From an uncultured Clostridia bacterium (lineage in GTDB: Bacteria > Bacillota > Clostridia > Christensenellales > CAG-1252): 40,518 bases of DNA. Below the pieces are notes generated by a model. That model had not been told where the DNA came from and did no database searches. It saw nothing but the letters and a program-made list of their open reading frames with translations. Position 1 is the first letter of the stretch. Each line of letters opens with the position of its first letter. Below are positions 1-9,004 of the stretch, in pieces. The stretch covers positions 1 to 40,518 of the forward strand of contig CALYRM010000009.1 of the NCBI GenBank assembly GCA_945482995.1, in the 5' to 3' direction. The position numbers were made by a program, and so were the translations under genes.

Positions 1-144
1 TTTATTAAGTGGTTTTTCGCTTACCCCAAAAATTACAAATTTTCGGGGACCCTGGAAAGGAGCGCAAGTTGCGTGTTCGACTCGCTTTATAAAGAAAAAA
101 GTCTCAAACAGTTCTGGTGTGAAACTAGTCTAAGACTTTCAAAC

Positions 145-162
145 TGGCAGGGGAGACGCGAG
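145..162. repeat. attL core: 18-bp TGGCAGGGGAGACGCGAG, identical to the 3' end of tRNA-Trp
   Basis: Exact direct repeat of 39162-39179, which is the 3' end (including encoded CCA) of the minus-strand tRNA-Trp. Confidence 0.93.
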
Positions 163-180
163 ATGAATTCATTCAATCAA

Positions 181-226
181 AAAGGGTTAAAAAGTATCAA
201 TTTGGTGCTTTTTAGCCCTTTTTTAT
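181..226. terminator. Probable bidirectional terminator between attL and integrase 3' end
   Basis: Inverted repeat AAAGGGTTAAAAAG / CTTTTTAGCCCTTT followed by T-run; flanking A-run on the other side. Confidence 0.7.
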
Positions 227-264
227 ACACTTTTTGTCGGTAAAATTCAACATGATATTAGATA

Positions 265-285
265 TTTGTGGTATATTTGTGGTAT
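265..285. promoter_or_regulatory. Putative integrase arm-type sites: tandem TTTGTGGTAT x2 (11-bp period)
   Basis: 21-bp TTTGTGGTATATTTGTGGTAT is exactly repeated at 39070-39090 near the other phage end; a third related copy ATTGTGGTAA at 291-300. Confidence 0.75.
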
Positions 286-288
286 AAA

Positions 289-1383
289 TTATTGTGGTAA
301 GTCAGTATCAATTGCAAGGCGAGTTGCATCACGTTCAACGTCATAAATGTGTAAATATGTGTCTTCGGTTATTCTCGGAGTTCGCCCAGCTATCGCAGAG
401 ATTGCAAACTTGTCAATTCCAACGCTACGCAAATACGAATCGTGGCTGTGGCGCAGGTTGTGAACCTTGATTCGAGGCACTCCAGCTTTGGTCGCATACT
501 CGTCTAACTTCCGTCGAATTGTTTGTTCAACAAGTGGTTCAGTGATTCCGAAGACAAAACAATCATCCGAAAAACCGTCATAGTCTTTGCACCAGTTGTG
601 ATATTGAGAAAGCTCGGCTCTAAGACAATCGGGCAAGAGGATTCTTCGGTTGCTTCGTTTGGTTTTGGGTGTGGTGATTTCCCACTTCGCACCATTATCA
701 CAGCCCTTTCTGTTTAGCGTCTTATTTATCGTTACCGACAGATAATCCTTGTCAAAATCGTGCCAAGTTAGACAGGTTGCCTCATTCTTTCGACAGCCTG
801 TGAAAAAGAGAAAAGTAAAATAAGCACGGAAGGTAGGATTGTCAATCACCGCATAAACCTTTTTAAATTGCTCTAATGTCCAGACAGGTTGTTCTTCGAC
901 AATTTCATCGTTTCTGAAGTTGCCTGCAAGAGAAACTACATTTCGTGTAATGTATTCGTGTTTCATTCCGTAGTTTAGTAATTTTGTAAAGGCACAGTAT
1001 ATTTTGGATTTGTACTTAAACTTAAAATTTTTCTCTTCGATAATCTTTTTCCATCGCTCAATATCACGCAGAGTCAAACTCGAAACTTGTCTATTTTCAA
1101 AATAGGGGAGTACATGAAGTTTTAACACATCATTTGCGGACTTTAAACTGCTATGTTTAAGATAAAGTGCTGCTGCGGTTATATAGAGGTTGAAGAGCTG
1201 ACGAAGATTAAGATTGCGCATTTCTGCACGAGCCTCAAGGTCTGACATAAAGCGAATATATTTCGCCTCGCATTCAGCTTTTGTGGAACCAACAACGCAA
1301 GTGTCCTTCCATTCTCCGTCTATAGTTTTGTATCTGAATCTCTTTATCCATTTTCCGTTTTTTTGTTTTTTTGCTGTTGCCAT
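289..1383 (-). CDS. int: Tyrosine recombinase / phage integrase
   Basis: Catalytic motifs TGCRKNE (R), HNLRHSH (HxxR), TYLHIYD (Y); adjacent to attL. Confidence 0.95.
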   Translation of the reverse strand: MATAKKQKNGKWIKRFRYKTIDGEWKDTCVVGSTKAECEAKYIRFMSDLEARAEMRNLNLRQLFNLYITAAALYLKHSSLKSANDVLKLHVLPYFENRQVSSLTLRDIERWKKIIEEKNFKFKYKSKIYCAFTKLLNYGMKHEYITRNVVSLAGNFRNDEIVEEQPVWTLEQFKKVYAVIDNPTFRAYFTFLFFTGCRKNEATCLTWHDFDKDYLSVTINKTLNRKGCDNGAKWEITTPKTKRSNRRILLPDCLRAELSQYHNWCKDYDGFSDDCFVFGITEPLVEQTIRRKLDEYATKAGVPRIKVHNLRHSHDSYLRSVGIDKFAISAIAGRTPRITEDTYLHIYDVERDATRLAIDTDLPQ

Positions 1384-1392
1384 AATAATATC

Positions 1393-1980
1393 CTAAAATC
1401 TTGTTGCTTTCTTTAGAAGCTTAAATAAATCCTCGCTCTCTTTGGCAAGTAGGTTCTGAACTTTTTCACTAAAGTCATCTATTACTTTAGCTTCGTTCTC
1501 GGAAAAAGCATCCATATCTACCATTAATGGTTTATAAGTATTTTTGTCATATGGAAGCATAATGCTTTTTCCTTCAGGCAAAATAGAAGTGTGATTAATT
1601 AAATACCAACGAAACAAGTTTTTAGAACGTACAAGAGCAAAGACCTTGTTTGGATAGTTTAGAAAAAAATCTTCGTAAGCACTTATGCGTGTGTTCAAAT
1701 ACTTTTCGACGAAGGTTTGGTCTTTACCATAATAAAATTGATAATGCAATATTAGAGTATTCGTTGTAAGATAATCGTAAACATTTATTAATTTGGCAAT
1801 TTTTTTAGGCTTTGTGCCACTTGCTACAAATGAAGCAAGCAAGGTACTACGTGTAAGGAATAAGGCATAATATATAAACTCGTTTTCCCACTCTTTTCGT
1901 GGACTGGTCTTTATTGCCAAGTCGATAAATTTAGTAAAAAATGGTTTTTCTGCTTCTGAATACATAATAAATCTCCCCAT
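1393..1980 (-). CDS. Hypothetical protein between integrase and repressor (lysogeny module)
   Basis: 195-aa ORF, no family recognised; position suggests expression in the lysogen. Confidence 0.75.
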   Translation of the reverse strand: MGRFIMYSEAEKPFFTKFIDLAIKTSPRKEWENEFIYYALFLTRSTLLASFVASGTKPKKIAKLINVYDYLTTNTLILHYQFYYGKDQTFVEKYLNTRISAYEDFFLNYPNKVFALVRSKNLFRWYLINHTSILPEGKSIMLPYDKNTYKPLMVDMDAFSENEAKVIDDFSEKVQNLLAKESEDLFKLLKKATRF

Positions 1981-1985
1981 CCTTT

Positions 1986-2414
1986 TTATTCATCTAATAA
2001 TTCATAAGCCCTTGCAAGAAGCAGGGCTTTTTTTCGTGTTTCAAGTTTTTCACAAACTCTCAATAGTTCGGCTTCAATTTCGGATAATTCACGAGTATGA
2101 ACGCCACCATTTGTTAAAGTGACAGTATTATGATGACCGCTCGTTATTGTTACGGGTGAATTAGATCCACTTGTTATATTTATTGGTTGGCTTTCTTCCG
2201 AGAAATAATCTACTCCAACACCGAAGTAGTCGGCAATCTTTTTGACATTTGCGGCACGAGGTGGTTTCACCATCGTTTTCCAGCCAGTCGGTGCACCTTT
2301 TGAAAATCCAAGCTCTATTGCAAGTGCAGTAATAGAAATTCCTTTTTGCCTGCAAAGACCATTAACTTTGTCGTAAAAACTCATAGGTAAACTCCATAAA
2401 ATTTTTTTGAGCAA
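1986..2414 (-). CDS. CI-like XRE-family transcriptional repressor (start likely at 2384, MSFYDKVNGL)
   Basis: N-terminal HTH (GISITALAIELGFSKGAPTGWK...VKKIADYFGVGVDYF), divergent from early genes. Confidence 0.85.
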   Translation of the reverse strand: MLKKILWSLPMSFYDKVNGLCRQKGISITALAIELGFSKGAPTGWKTMVKPPRAANVKKIADYFGVGVDYFSEESQPINITSGSNSPVTITSGHHNTVTLTNGGVHTRELSEIEAELLRVCEKLETRKKALLLARAYELLDE

Positions 2415-2477
2415 AACTAAACAAAACCCTTGACAAAGCCTCTACCATGTGTTATACTAAGCAAAACTAAACAAAAC
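2411..2477 (+). promoter_or_regulatory. Early lytic promoter (TTGACA-N17-TATACT) bracketed by two identical 17-bp operator-like repeats
   Basis: TTGACA 2430-2435, TATACT 2453-2458; GCAAAACTAAACAAAAC at 2411-2427 and 2461-2477. Confidence 0.85.
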
Positions 2478-2627
2478 AAGGGTAATAATAAGCAAAACAG
2501 TCCCTTGAATATTGTAAGACAGTGGTTTTGTTGGGTATATTAAAGTTTTATTCGCAAGAACATAATAATACAAAACTAAACCAAAGTCAAGCATAATAAA
2601 GAAAAAATAAGCAGTAAGGAGGCATGT

Positions 2628-2804
2628 ATGGAGAAAAAGTATTTTACTTGTGCAGAAGTAGCTCAAATCTATGGAGTAAAGGTTTCCACGGTTTGGTCTT
2701 GGATCAGAAATGGAAAGCTCGGTTGCATTACAATAAGCAACCGCTACAGGATAAGAGAACAAGATTTAAACAAGTTTGACTTAGATTCAAACAACAACGA
2801 TTAA
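2628..2804 (+). CDS. Small HTH (excisionase/MerR-like) DNA-binding protein, MEKKYFTCAEVAQIYGVKVSTVWSWIRNGKLGCITISNRYRIREQDLNKFDLDSNNND
   Basis: AAGGAGG SD upstream, HTH_17-like sequence; 58 aa, absent from the supplied ORF track. Confidence 0.85.
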   Translation: MEKKYFTCAEVAQIYGVKVSTVWSWIRNGKLGCITISNRYRIREQDLNKFDLDSNNND

Positions 2805-2826
2805 AAAGGAGAACAAAGAAAGAGAA

Positions 2827-3084
2827 ATGGAACAAATAACAAACGCACAAAGAGTAGCTTTACTTCTAAAACTGTTTTTAGATAAGCGAGATTTGATGGA
2901 GTGGTACGGCAAGGGAAAAACTTGGGTGAGTAATAAATTAAGCGAAATGCAGACGAAGTTGGTTTTGGAAGGCAAAAATGTGTTCAAGGGAAAAATTAGC
3001 ACGGAAGCATTTATGAAATTTGAGAATGTCGAACTTAAACACTTCGTCGAATTAGCAAAAATAGAAAAGGAGTTAAAACTATAA
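2827..3084 (+). CDS. Hypothetical early protein
   Basis: 85-aa ORF in early operon with upstream purine-rich RBS. Confidence 0.7.
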   Translation: MEQITNAQRVALLLKLFLDKRDLMEWYGKGKTWVSNKLSEMQTKLVLEGKNVFKGKISTEAFMKFENVELKHFVELAKIEKELKL

Positions 3085-3106
3085 GAATTAGAGGAGAAAA
3101 CAAACA

Positions 3107-3490
3107 ATGAAATTAAGAGAACTAAGACTTAGAAAAGGGCTAAAAGCCAAAGAATTGGGCTTGCAAGTCGGGTTGGGCGAGGATGGAATATCAAGGCTCG
3201 AGAATTACCATTTCCTGCCTATACCGCCTGTAATGGATAGGATATGCAAGGTGCTTGATGTAACGCCTTCGGACATTTATGAGAAAAAGGAAATGACATA
3301 CTCGTTCACAGCACCGAGAGTGCATACAAACAACGATGTATACAACTTTCAAGCGAAGCTCCCGAAAGAATGGAGAGTGCTATTAAGAAAAGCAGTTAAG
3401 GAATTGGGCTACAAAGGTGTAGCGGATTGGTTCCTCGTTGAAGCAAGAAAACTAATCGAAGGAGAGTGTGAAAATGCCAGACATCAATAA
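3107..3490 (+). CDS. XRE-family HTH regulator
   Basis: LRELRLRKGLKAKELGLQVGLGEDGISRLE...ICKVLDVTPSDIYE. Confidence 0.85.
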   Translation: MKLRELRLRKGLKAKELGLQVGLGEDGISRLENYHFLPIPPVMDRICKVLDVTPSDIYEKKEMTYSFTAPRVHTNNDVYNFQAKLPKEWRVLLRKAVKELGYKGVADWFLVEARKLIEGECENARHQ

Positions 3491-3743
3491 TTACATAAAC
3501 GAAAAAGAGCAAAAATTCAAACTTGCCGAATATCAAGAAGATCTAAAGAAACATATGCAGGCACAGTTGCCCGATGAAAACATTGATAGATATGCACTTG
3601 CGGTTTCAGTGCTTGAACTTGAGCATTTAGCAAATAAACACAAGTGGTTAGGCGGACTTGCATTTTGGGTAGCTATGGTAGGCTACGCTGACACAGTAAA
3701 TGAATTTGCAGAAAAACTTGAGAAAAAAGGAGAGAAACAATGA
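3468..3743 (+). CDS. Hypothetical protein
   Basis: 91-aa ORF overlapping neighbours in an operon. Confidence 0.7.
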   Translation: MKMPDINNYINEKEQKFKLAEYQEDLKKHMQAQLPDENIDRYALAVSVLELEHLANKHKWLGGLAFWVAMVGYADTVNEFAEKLEKKGEKQ

Positions 3744-4618
3744 AAATAACAAATAAAACCAACTTGCCAAAACCCATTGAAGACATGGCAAAGAGTGAGT
3801 ATAGCTACACTCCGAAACGCTACAGCGTTACAAGTCTTTTGAAGTCGACAAGACAGTTGCTATTGACGCGCCGTCATAACAACGAAATCGAGCAGGACTG
3901 TGCCGATATGATATGGATGCTATTCGGACAAGCCGTCCATAAGGTTCTTGAAGAGAAAGGCGAAGGTGCCGAGCTCTGCAAAGAGGAGAAGTTGACCGTT
4001 GTTTTAGACACTGGCTACACGATATCGGGAATCCTTGACCTTTACAACCTTGACACGGGCGAAGTTACCGATTACAAGACTGCATCCATTTGGAAAGTCA
4101 TGTTCAAAGACTATTCCGACTGGGAGAAGCAAGGGATGATGTATGCTTGGCTACTTCACAAAAATGGATTTCCTTGCAACAAAGCTGTATTTTATGCAAT
4201 CCTCAAGGATTGGTCGAAAGCTGAAGCCAAAAGAAAGCACGACTATCCTCAACAATCTGTAGTCAGAGTCGAATTTGACGTTAACGATGAATCGCTTGCC
4301 GAAATTGACCGCTTCATCAACGAGAAAATGGACGAAGTAATTGCGAACGAAAACGCACCTGACGATCAATTGCCAATGTGTAGTGAAGAAGATAGATGGA
4401 ATTCGGGAAACACCTATGCTGTAATGAAGAAAGGTCGCAAAACTGCAATGAGAGTGCTTAACAGTAAAGAGAAAGCTCTTGAGTGGCGTGAGGAAAACGG
4501 TGGTGATTATATCGAGGAAAGAAAAGGCGAGGATAAGCGTTGCAAAGACTACTGCGCTTGTTGCGAGTTTTGTTCTTATTGGCAAGAAACCTACAAGACT
4601 GAAGACAAGGGGGAATAA
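3740..4618 (+). CDS. PD-(D/E)XK (RecB/Cas4-like) nuclease
   Basis: GILDLYNLDTGEVTDYKTAS motif and C-terminal Cys cluster CKDYCACCEFCSYW. Confidence 0.8.
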   Translation: MKITNKTNLPKPIEDMAKSEYSYTPKRYSVTSLLKSTRQLLLTRRHNNEIEQDCADMIWMLFGQAVHKVLEEKGEGAELCKEEKLTVVLDTGYTISGILDLYNLDTGEVTDYKTASIWKVMFKDYSDWEKQGMMYAWLLHKNGFPCNKAVFYAILKDWSKAEAKRKHDYPQQSVVRVEFDVNDESLAEIDRFINEKMDEVIANENAPDDQLPMCSEEDRWNSGNTYAVMKKGRKTAMRVLNSKEKALEWREENGGDYIEERKGEDKRCKDYCACCEFCSYWQETYKTEDKGE

Positions 4619-4620
4619 TT

Positions 4621-5313
4621 ATGTGCGATACCGAAAACTTAAAAATCTACAACCAATGCCGTGAAGTGCCAACCGAAGCTCAGAAAGAAATAAAAGGTGG
4701 ACGATTAAAGGGAATGACCGACATCAATCCAATGTGGCGAATAAAGAAGTTGACCGAGGTTTTTGGAGTTTGCGGATTTGGATGGATAATCGACAACGAA
4801 AAGTACACCTTTCAAGAAAGCCACCCAACAGGTGAAGTTGCTGTAATCTATGAGCTTGATCTGAAGGTCAAGTACAACGGCGAATGGAGTTTGCCTATCA
4901 AGGGAATCGGTGGAGCGATGTTTGTAGCCAGAGAAAAAGAAGGATTATACTGCGACGATGAGGCAATCAAAAAAGCCAAAACTGACGCATTGTCGGTAGC
5001 GTGCAAAGCTCTCGGAATTGGAGCGAATGTGTATTGGAGCAAGGATAACGAAAGCAAGTACGGTGAGGAACCGGAACAGCCAACACCCCCAGTACCGAAA
5101 CAAGCTCCAAAAAGTACCGACAAGAAGCCTGCAAGCGAAACCAAGCTAAGCAAGTATAAACAGATAGCAGCTCTTTTCAAGGAATACCCCGATTGGAATA
5201 TGGAATCCGTGAACGCATGGATTATAGCGATGCTGGGAAAGGATTGTAGGGTGAATAATTTACCCGATGACGTATTTGAGGAGCTTGTAGGAGCAATTAG
5301 GAACCATGAGTAA
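4621..5313 (+). CDS. Rad52-superfamily-like single-strand annealing protein
   Basis: ...ELDLKVKYNGEWSLPIKGIGGAMFVAREKEGLYCDDEAIKKAKTDALSVACKALGIGANVYW pattern; follows exonuclease-like gene. Confidence 0.7.
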   Translation: MCDTENLKIYNQCREVPTEAQKEIKGGRLKGMTDINPMWRIKKLTEVFGVCGFGWIIDNEKYTFQESHPTGEVAVIYELDLKVKYNGEWSLPIKGIGGAMFVAREKEGLYCDDEAIKKAKTDALSVACKALGIGANVYWSKDNESKYGEEPEQPTPPVPKQAPKSTDKKPASETKLSKYKQIAALFKEYPDWNMESVNAWIIAMLGKDCRVNNLPDDVFEELVGAIRNHE

Positions 5314-5863
5314 ATTTGTTGGAAAAGGAATATCGCTAATGACAAACGAGGAAGGGGATGTCCTCGTTGTCATCAAAGCGAGCGAAAGGACAAGGTCAGC
5401 TGCAAGAGCAACAGTCAACGAATTAAAGGCTTGCAATCGTGAATTGTCGGTCGAAATAAAGCCATACAGCAATGCAAGAAGCCTTAGGCAAAATGCGATG
5501 TTGTGGGCGCTAATTGGGAAGATTGCCGAAGAGGAATGTGGCTACGCTCGGAATGCCGAAACAATCGAAGTCTACTGTGATTTGCTTGAGGAAGCTAACT
5601 GTGTGTTTGAATGGATTCTTGCCAAGGACGCTGCGGCATTACGTGGATCCTATCGGGCAGTTAGGTGCTTTGGCGAGCGAGAGGTTATCGATAAGGACGG
5701 TAACATAATCTCGTTAAACATTTACAAATGCTACGTAGGTTCATCGAAATTCACTGTTGACGAGATGAAACAGCTTATCGAATGCGCCCTTGACCGCTGT
5801 GCTGAACTCGGTATCAATGACAGCGAGACCGAAACTGTGAGGAAGACATATGGCAACGTTTAA
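5306..5863 (+). CDS. NinB-like recombination protein
   Basis: KPYSNARSLRQNAMLWALIGKIAEE resembles NinB/YbcN; context. Confidence 0.7.
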   Translation: MSKFVGKGISLMTNEEGDVLVVIKASERTRSAARATVNELKACNRELSVEIKPYSNARSLRQNAMLWALIGKIAEEECGYARNAETIEVYCDLLEEANCVFEWILAKDAAALRGSYRAVRCFGEREVIDKDGNIISLNIYKCYVGSSKFTVDEMKQLIECALDRCAELGINDSETETVRKTYGNV

Positions 5864-6161
5864 AAGCTCAAGATCAAAAGCGTGCGACATTCCGCCAGCC
5901 GTCAAAAAAGTCGTGTGGGAGCGAGACCATCACCGTTGCGTGTTGTGCCTATCTCCCAATGGAATCCCGAACGCACATTTCATTCCGAGAAGTCAAGGCG
6001 GTTTAGGGGTTGAAAAAAACATTTTAACGCTTTGTCCGATTTGCCATAGGGCATACGACCAAACAACTCAGAGAAAGCACTTGCAAGTCGAATTAAGGGC
6101 ATATCTACAGGACAAATACAACGATTGGAACGAGGAAGAATTGATCTTCAAGGGGTGGTGA
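5850..6161 (+). CDS. HNH endonuclease
   Basis: WERDHHRCVLCLSPNGIPNAHFIPRSQGGLGVEKNILTLCPICHRAYD. Confidence 0.85.
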   Translation: MATFKSSRSKACDIPPAVKKVVWERDHHRCVLCLSPNGIPNAHFIPRSQGGLGVEKNILTLCPICHRAYDQTTQRKHLQVELRAYLQDKYNDWNEEELIFKGW

Positions 6162-6162
6162 T

Positions 6163-7164
6163 ATGGAAAAGAGAAAGTATTGGTTAAAATTGTCCGATGA
6201 CTTTTTCAAGGGTGAAGAAATGATTTCCCTTTGGAAAATGGACAATGGCGAAAGATTAACTCTCTACTACATAATACTACTGCATGAATCAATAACCACG
6301 AACGGAATCCTCGACAATCCAATGGAAATGCTTTTGACACTTACCGACAATGAAACGGCAAAACAAGCAGTGACAGTCTTCCGAGAGTTGGGGCTCATTG
6401 TACTTACTCCCAACGGATGGAAACTAACGAAAGCAGACATTGGAAGCGAAAGCAAGTGTACTGAGCGTGTACGAAAGATGAGAGAACGGAAAGCAGGCGG
6501 AAACGTTGACACGCAGGAAGCGTTACATTGTAACACTACAAACGAAACCGCACAAGCGTTACATTGTAACAGCACTGCGTTACATTGTAACAACGGAGCG
6601 TTACATTGTAACGGACAGGGTGAAAAAGAGCGTTACATTGTAACGGCATCAGACCTATTAGTAGATATACGTAGTAAAAAGAATAGTATGTATAACCTTG
6701 TTATGAATAGAAATGAAATAGAAATGAATAGTAGAGAGTATTACTACGATAAAGAAGAAAATAAGAGTAGAGGTAATACAGCGCGTGGGTGTGCGTATAT
6801 ACAGGCGATATTAGATAAACAAACACCTTTAGAGAAATATATAGATATATGCAATGTAATAACGGAAGACGTTAGCCTTGACCAAGACCGGGCAACGCAA
6901 AAACGCTTTGGGACATTTATGAGAGATTTAGGCAAATATATTGATTCTCAAAAATCAATCATCATCAAAGGCAATGATATTAGTGCTACCGAATTCCTTG
7001 ACACCTTCAGGGAAGCAATGGAAACAGGCGAAAGCGATGAGCTGTTTATCCGAACAATCCGAGACGTTACAGCCAAGACTCTTGACGGCAAGGTGCAGAG
7101 CGATCAAAAAGCGTATCTATTATCAACGCTGTACGAACGAATCAAAGCTGGGGGTGTAATATGA
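6163..7164 (+). CDS. Phage replisome organizer / replication initiation protein
   Basis: N-terminus KYWLKLSDDFFKGEEMISLWKMDNGERLTLYYIILLHES typical of phage_rep_org_N; contains iterons. Confidence 0.85.
   Translation: MEKRKYWLKLSDDFFKGEEMISLWKMDNGERLTLYYIILLHESITTNGILDNPMEMLLTLTDNETAKQAVTVFRELGLIVLTPNGWKLTKADIGSESKCTERVRKMRERKAGGNVDTQEALHCNTTNETAQALHCNSTALHCNNGALHCNGQGEKERYIVTASDLLVDIRSKKNSMYNLVMNRNEIEMNSREYYYDKEENKSRGNTARGCAYIQAILDKQTPLEKYIDICNVITEDVSLDQDRATQKRFGTFMRDLGKYIDSQKSIIIKGNDISATEFLDTFREAMETGESDELFIRTIRDVTAKTLDGKVQSDQKAYLLSTLYERIKAGGVI
6520..6644. repeat. Five 15-bp iterons GCGTTACATTGTAAC (putative phage replication origin)
   Basis: Copies at 6520, 6556, 6577, 6598, 6630; core GTTACA-T-TGTAAC is an inverted repeat; AT-rich sequence follows. 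Confidence 0.88.
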
Positions 7165-7983
7165 TGAAATTGAATCAAAAAATGTATTATCAAGATAATT
7201 TGTTAAATGAACTTATAGTCGACAATTTCGCTGGCGGTGGCGGAGCGAGCATAGGAATAGAGCTTGCCACAGGAAGACCTGTCGATATTGCCATTAATCA
7301 CGACGAGGATGCTATAGCAATGCACAAGGTTAATCATCCGTTTACAACTCATTACCAAGAGGATGTATTTGCTATTGATCCAGAGGAAGTTACCAATGGA
7401 CGACCTGTAGGAATAGCGTGGTTCTCGCCAGACTGCAAGCACTTTTCCAAGGCGAAAGGTGGAGCTCCAGTGGAAAAGAAAATCCGTGGACTGTCATGGG
7501 TTATTCTAAAGTGGGCTATGTCGGAAGTTTCTCCGCGTTGTATTTTTATGGAGAATGTCGAGGAAATTCAGACATGGGGTCCGCTCAAGGAGATAAATGG
7601 AAAAATGTATCCGGATCCTGCAAGATCGGGAGAAACGTTCAAAGGGTTTGTCGCTATGCTTACGGATGGAATAAGCAAGGAACACCCATCATTTGCTGAA
7701 GCGTGCGAATTTCTGAAAATAGCGCCTGACAGTGCGGAAGCTGAAAGCTAAAGAGCTGAAACTTGCACAAGGTTTTCCAGAGGATTACATTATCGACATT
7801 GAACCATATATCGGCAAGAAATACAGCGAAGCGAAACAAATTGCAAGACTTGGTAATGCAGTTTGTCCGCCTGTTGCTACTGCTCTTATAAGAGCGAATT
7901 GTGTAGATTTAGCTTATAAGAAGAATTTACAAACAGTCAAAGAATTAAACTCCGCTATGTGTGGTTTAAGAGGTGGTAGATAA
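7161..7983 (+). pseudogene. C5-cytosine DNA methyltransferase with internal deletion and frame disruption (ORFs 7161-7751 and 7732-7983)
   Basis: N-part DNFAGGGGASIGIELA, SPDCKHFSKAKGG, FMENVEE; C-part ELKLAQGFPEDY...QIARLGNAVCPPVATAL in a different frame; target-recognition region missing. Confidence 0.8.
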
Positions 7984-8126
7984 TGAGTGCAATTGAAATA
8001 ATAATATTCGTGTTTTGTATGATAGGAATAATCGGTTTTATAGGATTCGTGAGTGTTTACTCGGCAAAGAACGAAGGAGTATATCACGGCGAAGAAGCTC
8101 ACTATAATAAACATAAGTGGAAGTAG
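7983..8126 (+). CDS. Small putative membrane protein (MSAIEIIIFVFCMIGIIGFIGFVSVYSAKNEGVYHGEEAHYNKHKWK)
   Basis: 47-aa ORF overlapping upstream stop (ATGA-like), single TM segment. Confidence 0.6.
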   Translation: MSAIEIIIFVFCMIGIIGFIGFVSVYSAKNEGVYHGEEAHYNKHKWK

Positions 8127-8138
8127 AATGGAGAAAAA

Positions 8139-8558
8139 ATGAGTGATTTTATAAGATATACGGAAAGAAATAAGTTTGGCAATGCAGACATTATCGGAGT
8201 AGATAGTGGCGAATTGTTTAAAAATTTGAGCAATGTGCAAGGTGTACAGTTATGCGATGCACTTAATTATTTCGCCGAATTAGAAGACAAAATCGAAAAC
8301 GGTATGTTAGTAGAGTTGCCTTGTAAAGTGGGCGATACGGTATATAGAGTTTATGAAAAATGTAATGGCAGTAGTTGTCCATATAACGGAAACTACGGGC
8401 AATGGCGGTGTCATTATAAGGGAAAAGAACGGTGCGAGGCATTTATAGATGAGAAAAAGTTTTCTTACGAAATGCTTAATGATTTAGAGAAAAGTATATT
8501 TGTAGTTAAGGGCGAAGCCGAAGCAAAACTAAAAAAAATACAGGAGAACAAGAAATGA
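8139..8558 (+). CDS. Hypothetical phage protein (Cys-containing)
   Basis: 139-aa ORF; stop/start overlap with next gene. Confidence 0.7.
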   Translation: MSDFIRYTERNKFGNADIIGVDSGELFKNLSNVQGVQLCDALNYFAELEDKIENGMLVELPCKVGDTVYRVYEKCNGSSCPYNGNYGQWRCHYKGKERCEAFIDEKKFSYEMLNDLEKSIFVVKGEAEAKLKKIQENKK

Positions 8559-9004
8559 GAAACATACTTTTTAGGGGCAAACACATAAATACCGGAGAGT
8601 GGATAGAGGGAAATTATGAATACTATCATAAGCCAAAAAAATACATAATAAGCAATCCGTATACGGGAGAAACAAAAGGAGTTATCCCCGAAACCGTCGG
8701 ACAGTACACAGGCTTGACGGATATGAACGGCAAGAAGATTTTTGAGGGTGACATTTGCCAAGTGGTATATCTTGACAGACAGTTGAACTCGAACGGCAAA
8801 CACTATGACGTTGAAAATGTAATGATTGAAGAAGTAGTGTTTGAAAAAGGAACATGTTGTTTTAAGATCACTTTTGAAGATATTGCCTTATACCGCCCGA
8901 TTGGTTTCGAGATATACGAAAAGCAAAAAATAAAATACTTTGAAGTCATCGGAAATATTCACGACAATCCCGAACTTTTAGAGGTGAAAAATGACACATT
9001 GTGA
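8555..9004 (+). CDS. YopX-family phage protein
   Basis: MRNILFRGKHINTGEWIEGNY...VGQYTGLTDMNGKKIFEGDICQ. Confidence 0.88.
   Translation: MRNILFRGKHINTGEWIEGNYEYYHKPKKYIISNPYTGETKGVIPETVGQYTGLTDMNGKKIFEGDICQVVYLDRQLNSNGKHYDVENVMIEEVVFEKGTCCFKITFEDIALYRPIGFEIYEKQKIKYFEVIGNIHDNPELLEVKNDTL

Noticed and set aside
1-144. Truncated second tRNA at the left edge
   Set aside because: Only the T-arm segment (68-85) matches; flanking bases do not form acceptor or anticodon stems.
6520-6612. ALHCN peptide repeat as a functional protein motif
   Set aside because: The fifth copy of the DNA repeat is out of frame, so the DNA (iteron) is the conserved entity.
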